Below are positions 56,716-64,000 of a stretch of DNA of 64,000 bases, piece by piece. The notes beneath the pieces were generated by a model. The model saw only the letters and a list, made by a program, of their open reading frames with translations. It did no database searches and was not told the DNA's origin. The stretch covers positions 50,770,233 through 50,834,232 of the forward strand of contig NC_087067.1 of assembly GCF_963678635.1 (NCBI RefSeq), read 5' to 3'. This DNA comes from Symsagittifera roscoffensis. Taxonomy: Eukaryota; Xenacoelomorpha; Acoela; Convolutidae. The first letter of the stretch is position 1, and each line of letters opens with the position of its first letter. Both the position numbers and the translations under genes were made by a program.

Positions 56716-57935
56716 GTGTTATCAAAAAATTTTTATCAGTGTTAATCAGTGTTATTTTAAAAAATTTTAAAATTTTGTTTGGAAGTTTTAGGAAAATCAG
56801 GAAAAGTTTTCCCTGAGAGCATCAGGTTACAAGTTTCAAGCAGTGTATTGCTTACCCCATTATGAAAAATTTTTTTTTATTGCTCTTGTTTTCATTTTCT
56901 TGAAGGACTCCGTTTTTAGTTTCATGAAACATAATTGTTTTGATGGCATCAAAATCTGGCCTGTAATTGATTCATCAAAATTTGCATTTAATTTTATTCT
57001 AATTGTAGCAAACTGTTTCGTTTTTTTTTCTCCGCAGTAAAGACAGAATTCATCAGAAACTATAGACTGATAGTTTCTTTATGATAATTAACAAAATATC
57101 TGCTAGTCTATCGTTCTAAAACCGCGTGTTTTCTTTTAACACTAATTACGTTATTTCTACGGGTTTTGAAATCAATTTTGTCGCTGGATTGTCTTTCTAT
57201 CAGTTTTTTGCAATCAATCCAAAGATGATTATGAGGTTTTTTTTGTTTTCTTTTGCGGAGAAAACTTTAATTATTTTTCAGTCACGATCTGGGTTAATTT
57301 TATTATTTAAAGGTTTGCATCAGGCTTCAAGTTTTTCAATCGATTTTTTAAGCTAAAAAAAAAGTTTCGTCAAATGTCGCAATTTAACTGCAAATCATGG
57401 TGGAAATCCAGATAATTTGAATCCTCGCATTGATTTTTCTATAACAGTTTATGTCAAAACTGGCCAATGCCTGAGCAACACACTGTCTGTACATGAAAAT
57501 TGTCAATTACTTGATCATTACTCGCACTTAAGCAATATTAATTTTTTTGAACTCCAAACATCGAACATTGTAACCAAAAGACATCAAAAAGTTTTCATAC
57601 TCCAAAACTTTAGGATTTTCAGATGAGACATCGACGATAAAGTTCATCGTGAGCATTTTTTTGCTAGTGAATGTTTTAAGTTCAAACATAAGGTGTACTG
57701 ACTATTGCAAAAACGTATCATGCTTCGAATTCGGTGGGCGGTATGAATCGTTCAAGATTAGTTTTATGATGATGAATTCTCGTTTGTTTTTATGATGAAA
57801 AACGTTCTTTTGTTTTTTGAGCCTATGTCATCAAAATAGTCCATATTGGCACGAAATAAATAAAGTTGTCTAGTGGTAGAGTCGATATATGTAAGGAGAA
57901 ACCAAAACGTCTCGATCAGAAATATTTCATCATTG
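56716..57935. other. No gene seen
   Basis: AT-rich. Frames of 65-76 codons (56843-57356) are hydrophobic through T-richness only. The last bases before 57936 (ATTG at 57932-57935) may be the target duplication of the large LTR element. Confidence 0.4.
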
Positions 57936-58345
57936 TGAGTTATAACCGATGGTCTTAACTCATAGAGTAATTTCGGATAGGGTACACCGTCTGCTCGTCA
58001 CGCTATCTTATTTTTGGCCGGATAGATTCGTGCAACTTCTTAGTCTAATACCGATCCTAATCTTACTCTTATACTATCTAGTCTCAGGTTGTTTAGCTAG
58101 TCTCTGCTAGGCTCAATAGATCTAGGGTATACTGGTTTATTGCGGCTGCTGAAGTTCTCTTGGAGAGGCAACTAAGTTCTAAGTTAAATTCAAATCTCTC
58201 TGGTGCTGAAATTACAAGTAATTTCAGCACTTACAAATAAGTGGGTTGTTAGTTAGATGGATCATGATTGGTTAATATTAAATACTTTACAATGGTAAAA
58301 TATCTAATTTATCCAATCATAAAATGTAGTTTAGATCAGGTTCCA
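57936..58345 (-). repeat. 3' LTR of the large element (410 bp)
   Basis: On the - strand it starts TGGAACCTGATC at 58345 and ends ATAACTCA at 57936. It differs from the 8764 and 12055 LTRs at several places: a changed block before the end and a different 'ctcttggagaggcaac' stretch. It therefore belongs to a related but distinct insertion. Confidence 0.95.
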
Positions 58346-59935
58346 CCCATCCGGGTTTTACAGAGTTTTTTAGAATAGTTTTTCTACAATTCAAAGGATG
58401 GATGATGGACGTTGGTATTTGGCGAACATCATATTTCTTCTGGGTTCTCCTGTTAGAGAAGTTCCAGGATCAATCGTTGTGTCTTCTTATGACAACGACT
58501 GGGTTTTCTCAACAAACTCAAATCTGATTTTAGAATGGTTTGCTATGACAGGTTTTTCTGTTTCATGTAGAGAACTTCTTTTGTGTTTACCTAGTCTGGG
58601 AATGGCGTGGAGATTGTGCGTGGAGGGGATGCCTGGTTACTCGGATCTGTACGTATAGTTGAACATCGAGGTGGTCATTGGTCTAGTTCAATGAAGTCCT
58701 TTTCTGCGAAGTCAAGTCGTACTCTAAATCCTTTGAGTTGTGATTGTGGACGGCATATTGATTGTGGTTGGCCATTCTTTTTCGAGTGTAGTGGGGTCAT
58801 TTTGTCTTTGGATGTTCGTCTTTGGTGTTGTATGCTGATCTATATACTGCAAGGTATAATTTACATTTTATAGAACTTTTATTAGTTAGGTGTTTTAATT
58901 ATGATTTTGGTTAGTTGTTTTCACAAAAGCTTTTTGTTTTAGTTCGGTTATTTTGAAGAGTTACTCACCCTTGAGTACCTCTTTTTAAAAATAGAAGTGT
59001 GGTCACAAAGCGTGGATGTATCGCGGTGGGTTAGGCCGGCTATAGAGCATGCTCAGGACGTCCTCTCTGGTGGGTTAGGCTAGGAGTGGGAGTATGATTT
59101 CGTGCGGTTTCTGTCAGAGGTCCTGTTATGTGATAACGTTTTATGTTGGGTTTATTGTGGTTTTTCTTATGTTTCGTTGGTTGTGTCCTTTTTTCGAAAA
59201 TCAAATTGTTTTTGGTATGGGTTTGTCTTTCGACTTTTTTGTGTTTTATTATTTCTTTCTTAGACTTTATAATAGTCTTCAAAAGAATAAATTATCCAGT
59301 TTTAAACTGGGTTAACCCGGTTTGGGTACCGTTGGTTTCCTTTCCTTAGTCATGCTGTTATTCTATGATTTGTGGTGTTTAGTAAGCTGCATTGGTTAGT
59401 TTTGTTTAGTATATAATTCCTTTCCAACCGGGTTAAAGGAAAGTTTGAAACGTGTTATCGTGTTTGAGTTGCTGAGTGTGAAAGCTTGAAACTGAAATTC
59501 TTATTTAAACAATTCTTCGTGGGCGAGCTGTGCGAGTTTGGATAGAATTTTTGTGCAAGTGAATGGAAATATCAAAAGGTTAGTACTGCATTTTCGTTTT
59601 ATCAATTTACTACATAGAATTTCAATTTTACTGCTAGTTTTGTGGGGAAAAATTAAGTTACAAATTTTCATCATCATTAGAATTACTGCTTTTAGGGAAA
59701 TAATTTATAAATTAATTTACTACATTGGTATAATTTTTATTGAATTTATCTAGTGCAAAATATTAATAGAGTTTTGAAGAATTTGAAGAAGTTTTCTATT
59801 TTTTATTTTTCTTTTGTGTAATTTGCAGGTGATCGTGGGATGAAGACTAAAAATCTAAATAAGACATGGATAAAGAATGGTTAGTATTTATTTCAAATTT
59901 ATTAGTGAAGAATATGTATAAATTATACTTACCTG
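58346..59935 (-). other. 3' UTR of the large element with conserved intron signals
   Basis: Colinear with 10439-12054. On the - strand CAG|GTAAGT follows the ORF stop, and a 'TTATTTAG' acceptor appears near 59853. The GC-rich block with doubled 'cctaaccc' motifs is kept at about 59020-59085. Frames on either strand here are shadows. Confidence 0.6.
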
Positions 59936-61744
59936 TTAGTCGTCGGGGAAAAAACTGTGGGGGAAAATGTCGTGTATTATGTCGGAATTTGTTAGTAATT
60001 TTGCTAGTATGCGAATGATGTTTTTAGTTTGAAGCAGTGGCCAAAGCAATTGAAGTGCTTTAATAGTTTTTAGTTCTTCAGTGCCAACTGCAAACTCATA
60101 AGGTGTGTTTTGGATGAGATTATATAATTTGTGATTGTATTTAGTATTGTGGATGAATTCTAATATCGGGATTTCTATAGGTTGAATAAATTCATGTGGG
60201 ATAAGGAAGGGTCTGGATTCTTCTGCGTTGAAGGTCTTCGTGATGGGACAAAAAGTATACATTTGGGTTATGGGATCATAATTGCGAAGAATACCGTGAA
60301 GGTTAGTATCTTTGATGCAATATGTGAAGTTAAGAAAAAATGGTGAAGTGTATTTAGAGTTAATAAATTGAAAACGGTGATGTGGTTGTCTTGATGGAGT
60401 GTGTAGATCAAAATGATTTTGTATGAAGCGATAATATGTATTTGTGTGGGTTTGTTTAGTGCGTAACATAATGTCGTGTGAGCAGTGCAAATCGCGTTCT
60501 TGTGGTGCAAGGAAATTGAAGGTTAGTGAAAATAATTGAAATCTTTCTTTAAAACTTTCGAAAGCTTGCATGTCGGTTAATGCTTCAGAAATGACGTGGT
60601 CGAGTTTGCAATCAAATATATTGAGTGTAAATACATATGGTGTTTTGATGAAAAATTTTTCTGTGATTTGTGGGTTAGCGAAACGATCATCATCTAAAAA
60701 TTGGTCTTGGTTAGCTCGGATGATGTTGTGATCGTAATATTCTGGTGTATATTCGTTAGCTCGGGGTGCAGTGTATGTTTTTAGTGACTTTTTATATCCT
60801 ATATAAGTAAATTGTCTATGTGTTAGTGGTGTGGTGAGTCGATATACCATATCTTGATTTCTTTCTATATCGATGTGAGTATTAGATAAAGGTAGGCAAA
60901 GGGGGTTAGTAAAATGATAATATGATGTCCAATGAAGTGTAGGCATTAAAACTTGTTCATCTACAAAACTACGTGTGTCGTTAGTGTCGTTAGGGGTGTT
61001 CAAAGTATACTGTGGAAATGAAGGTAAGGTGATTGCTAAAAAATCTTTCGTGTTAGTGTGATTTGGATGATTAATATATTCACGGGCTGTTCCTGGTTTT
61101 GTTGCAAATGGATGGTTTGGGAATTTTCTTTTGAAAGTGCGATAAGCTCTATTAGTGCTATTTGATGATTCGGTGGATGTGGATGATGGTGCTAGTGATG
61201 CGGTATAAGCTGAAGAGGGTGTAGGGGTAGGTGGGTTTGATGATTCTATTGTGGATGAAATCTGATTTATAGTGGGGGATTCAAGGTGGAAGGGTTGTTG
61301 TTGTAGGGTGATAAAATTATCTATTTCTTGGGAGATTTGGGGAGTGTCTCGAGAATTGGATGATCGGTCTGAATGAAATGAAGAGTAGGTTGGGCTGACT
61401 TGTGAAGCATAAGAGGGTGTAGAAATGGATGGGAGTGGGTTATTTGGTGGGATTGGTTGAAAAGGGGGTTTTGAAAAAACTGAGGAGTTGTTTTGAAAAT
61501 TATTGGATGGAGATGGTTCAGAGTCTGCAAATTCATCAGGGGTTTCAATATTTGGGTTATTGAGTTGTGAAATGGAGTACAAAACTGAGATTTGTGAATA
61601 AGTGTCTGAATTCATGCCTGATGTTATATTACTAGTGGGGAAGTCGGGTGGCGGGAAAGCAAAAAGGAGAATTATTGTAATTGGAGTGTTGAGGTTGGTT
61701 GGATGGGAATTTGAGCGGTGTAGGGATCCAAGTTGTCGGCTCAT
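59936..61744 (-). CDS. Unknown 602-aa protein between env and the 3' LTR
   Basis: I do not recognise the family. The first 200 residues are Ser/Thr/Pro/Asn-rich and look disordered, with one short hydrophobic stretch (ITIILLFAF) near residue 24; Met44 is an alternative start. Residues 210-602 look folded and are conserved in the deleted element at 9428-10438. There is no membrane segment, zinc knuckle, or RT, integrase or protease motif. On the - strand, an acceptor-like T-run plus AG (61752-61751) lies 6 bases before the ATG, suggesting expression from a spliced mRNA, as retroviruses do for env and accessory genes. A donor consensus follows the stop. The frame is intact while the neighbouring env is broken. 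A structural, RNA-binding or host-directed accessory role is possible; none is shown. Confidence 0.8.
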   Translation of the reverse strand: MSRQLGSLHRSNSHPTNLNTPITIILLFAFPPPDFPTSNITSGMNSDTYSQISVLYSISQLNNPNIETPDEFADSEPSPSNNFQNNSSVFSKPPFQPIPPNNPLPSISTPSYASQVSPTYSSFHSDRSSNSRDTPQISQEIDNFITLQQQPFHLESPTINQISSTIESSNPPTPTPSSAYTASLAPSSTSTESSNSTNRAYRTFKRKFPNHPFATKPGTAREYINHPNHTNTKDFLAITLPSFPQYTLNTPNDTNDTRSFVDEQVLMPTLHWTSYYHFTNPLCLPLSNTHIDIERNQDMVYRLTTPLTHRQFTYIGYKKSLKTYTAPRANEYTPEYYDHNIIRANQDQFLDDDRFANPQITEKFFIKTPYVFTLNIFDCKLDHVISEALTDMQAFESFKERFQLFSLTFNFLAPQERDLHCSHDIMLRTKQTHTNTYYRFIQNHFDLHTPSRQPHHRFQFINSKYTSPFFLNFTYCIKDTNLHGILRNYDPITQMYTFCPITKTFNAEESRPFLIPHEFIQPIEIPILEFIHNTKYNHKLYNLIQNTPYEFAVGTEELKTIKALQLLWPLLQTKNIIRILAKLLTNSDIIHDIFPHSFFPDD

Positions 61745-61864
61745 CGTGGGCTAAAAAAATTATTATTTTGAGACTGAAAAGTGGTGGTATGGGGTTGTTC
61801 TATAATTTGTTCATATGTATTTTCATCTAATGAATGATTTGTCATTATATGTTGAATGGGAATT

Positions 61865-64000
61865 TTAGACCAACCATTGTGATATGGTTGGTCTAAAATT
61901 TGGATTATGTGTTATTGCTAAATTTCGAAAATTTCGTGGGACTAGGGATAATGGATGGTTATGTGGTAGGGGTGGTAACTGTGGTGCTGTAGGGGTTATT
62001 TCTACATTGTTATGTTCTTCGTTATATGTGTTCTGTCTTGTTGCTATTTTTGTGTTGTATTCTTTTATTTGTGCGTCTAAAAGAATTTTGTTTATTGATG
62101 ATGAAAAAATTCCAAAAAATCCTGCAAATAGTATGCGTGCTACACTTGCTTGTCTATTTACTTGTGTGTGTATAGCGCATGTATTATAGATTCCTTTTAA
62201 AAGTGAAAAAAGAAATCCTATAAAGTTAAACATTGCGTATAAAATAGTTAATTTTTCTAAGATGTAATAGGGCCATCCTAGAAAATCAAGAATTTCATTT
62301 TTGAGTGTAACAAAGCTAAAAATATTTATAGGTGAGATATCTTGTGGTCGGTATTTTTCACCGTTTAGATATATATAGTCTTTAATGTCTTTAAAATATC
62401 CGCTATAGTCTTGTGTATAAATATCTGCAAATCCTGCGGTTTCGGCAAGTTTGCGTAAGTTTTGGTCAATTGATTGTCTTTGTATAGTGTCCATTTGTGT
62501 TAATAATTCTTGGAATTGTTGTGTTCTAATGTGATGTTGGATATCGGATTTTGAATATATTCCAATTGATTGTAGGTCAATATTTGGGTTTCGAGCAATA
62601 GCTCTAATGCTTTCAGGTGAAAATTTTTTGAGTGATTGCATTAATGTGGGATATGGGGTAAGAAGATAATATTTATCTTCATCAGGGTTCAGTTGTACTA
62701 CATTGTGGCTATTTTCTGATCCACATGGGACTGCGGTATCCCAGAAATAGGTTCGTCTTGAAAGTGTGTCAACGAAATGTACTTTATTCTTATAAAAGAT
62801 AGGGATTCTTTTATAGCATCGTTTATCTTCAAAAACACATAGTGGTGATACTTTTTTGGTACAGGTATAAAACCATAAAATGTTTCCTTCATAGTCTAAA
62901 AAATTTGATCTATTTCCTGATAGTAAATATCCTGCGTAGGGTATTTTTAATACTGCTAGTGCAAGTGATTGTAGGATTTGTGTCCTTTCTAATTCGCATA
63001 GTTGGTGAAGTGTTTCTAATTCAGAGAGTGACATTTCTTGAAAAATTCGGCTAATTGTGTAGTCTAATTTCATATCTAAGTGAATATCATAGTGGATATT
63101 ATCGAAATATGTACTATTCATTAGTGATAGTTTTTGTAAACGTGTGCTTCTAGTGTCATGGGGCTTTAGATGTCCACCAGGTTGACCTTTACTTTTTTGA
63201 AAATTAACTGGTATATATGATGTTCCTTCGTTTATAGGGTGACTTGTGGCGTATGGGTCGATTTTTACTTTTCCAGTGGTCATGTCGAATCCTTTTTCGT
63301 ATTCAACTAATATTTCGGAGTATTGTGTTTTGTGAAGTGGATTTCTGTATTTACATGCAAGTTCTGTTTCTTGATATATTTGAAAACGTGTCAATTTATT
63401 TTCTATATTGTGTATGTTTCTAAAATTAGAACTTTATTTTCGTGATGGATTTACTTTTTCATATGGAATTGATTGTATAAAATATTTTTCGTGAAATTTT
63501 ATCATACGAGCGTGTATTTTTGCTACTTGAAATGTTGTACATGTGTCTTCGGGGAACCAAACAATTGTTGCTTGTGTTCGTGTTGTAGGGTCACAATAGC
63601 CTTGATCGTTTTTACAAGGTAATCTAATTCCTTGATAGATCATTGTGTTGTCAGATAAATCGCGTGTGAGTTGTATTTTTTCGAGTTGTATTTTCCAATC
63701 GAAAAACATTATTTCTTGATATCCTTTATTTTTCGTGTCTGCTTTGCAGTTTGATGGGTTATTTATACCAATATGTGGTATCCAGTGTTTATCGTGTATG
63801 TCATAAGTTAATCTTCCGTGTGCGCCGTTGTATGGGTATTTTTCATCTAATTTTATATGTCCTTGATATCTTTCAAGTTCTGCTTGATGTACAGAATCTG
63901 AAAAACTTAGAAATATACTAACTTTCTATCTGCGTTTTTATTTCTTGTGATGTTTAGTCGGAGTAACTCGTTTTTACAATCTTCGGGATTGAGATGTAAA
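61865..64000 (-). pseudogene. Env-like glycoprotein of the LTR element, broken and partial
   Basis: Env would give the element a membrane glycoprotein able to bind or fuse membranes. The largest open part covers 63394-61865 (509 codons) and is preceded by an in-frame stop near 63434 and a second open part at 63709-63434 in the same frame. A further frame change or stop lies near 63925. The ectodomain is Cys-containing (for example PLCVFEDKRCYKRIPIFY). Near the C-terminus there are two hydrophobic stretches (LTILYAMFNFIGFLFSLL; ARILFAGFFGIFSSS), then a polar tail. The family of the env (class I or III, which virus group) cannot be decided by eye. The N-terminus is outside the window. Confidence 0.65.

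Larger units (their letters stand above)
57936..64000 (-). mobile_element. Env-bearing LTR retroelement, 3' part (runs off window)
   Basis: Reading on the - strand from 64000: a broken env-like gene, then a 602-codon ORF of unknown family, a 1.6-kb 3' UTR and a 410-bp LTR. It is a long relative of the 3.7-kb element at 8764-12464; the LTR, 3' UTR and ORF are all shared. Gag and pol would lie beyond 64000. A known parallel is the env-carrying Ty3/gypsy (Tor) group of larvacean tunicates, but I could not compare them here. Confidence 0.85.

Noticed and set aside
61321..61548. 75-codon - strand frame and + strand frames inside the 602-codon ORF and env (for example 61884-62189)
   Set aside because: Shadows of the long open frames in the same region.
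59936..61744. The 602-codon ORF being gag placed at the end of the element
   Set aside because: No capsid or zinc-knuckle motif is visible, and its position after env and before the 3' LTR does not suit gag. It is kept as unknown.

Overview
This window looks like AT-rich nuclear DNA from a multicellular animal. Three host genes are visible, each split by introns with mostly GT-AG borders: a globin on the + strand (exons at 18963-19075, 21783-22011 and 23000-23122), a seven-helix receptor-like membrane protein on the - strand (about 42210 down to 37895, interrupted by a 200-base run of N), and an unrecognised membrane protein on the - strand (exons from 54800 down to 52335, 5' end not found). 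There are no bacterial-type operons. The env-bearing LTR elements, tRNA-headed short repeats, long introns full of repeats and a possible trans-splice acceptor before the globin start would suit a tunicate, perhaps a larvacean. That placement is inference and was not tested.

Layout. 1-3088: AT-rich DNA with old dispersed repeats and a 14-bp tandem repeat. 3089-13668: a recent 3.44-kb tandem duplication. Its second copy is split by a 3.7-kb non-autonomous LTR element (8764-12464) whose two 410-bp LTRs look identical and which is flanked by a 4-bp target duplication. 13669-18950: diverged repeat arrays with tRNA-like heads. 18951-23280: the globin gene. 23385-28266: dispersed repeats, a strand-biased C-rich tract and a hairpin element. 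28700-37250: broken pieces of Ty3/gypsy-type elements, with integrase-PPT-LTR on + and gag-protease-RT-RNase H on -, separated by a satellite-like array. 37716-42210: the receptor-like gene and palindromic elements. 42211-57935: mostly repeats, plus the second membrane-protein gene and a roughly 1.3-kb inverted repeat carrying LINE-type reverse transcriptase remnants. 57936-64000: the 3' part of a large env-bearing LTR element on the - strand, running off the window.

The most interesting system is that last element family. Between env and the 3' LTR lies a 602-codon ORF that I do not recognise. Its C-terminal 336 codons are kept open in the deleted copy at 8764-12464, where gag, pol and env are gone and the ORF sits almost directly behind the primer-binding site. 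By eye the two copies agree at about 90% of amino acids. The ORF has splice-like signals: a tract plus AG just before its start in the long copy, and a consensus donor directly after its stop in both copies.
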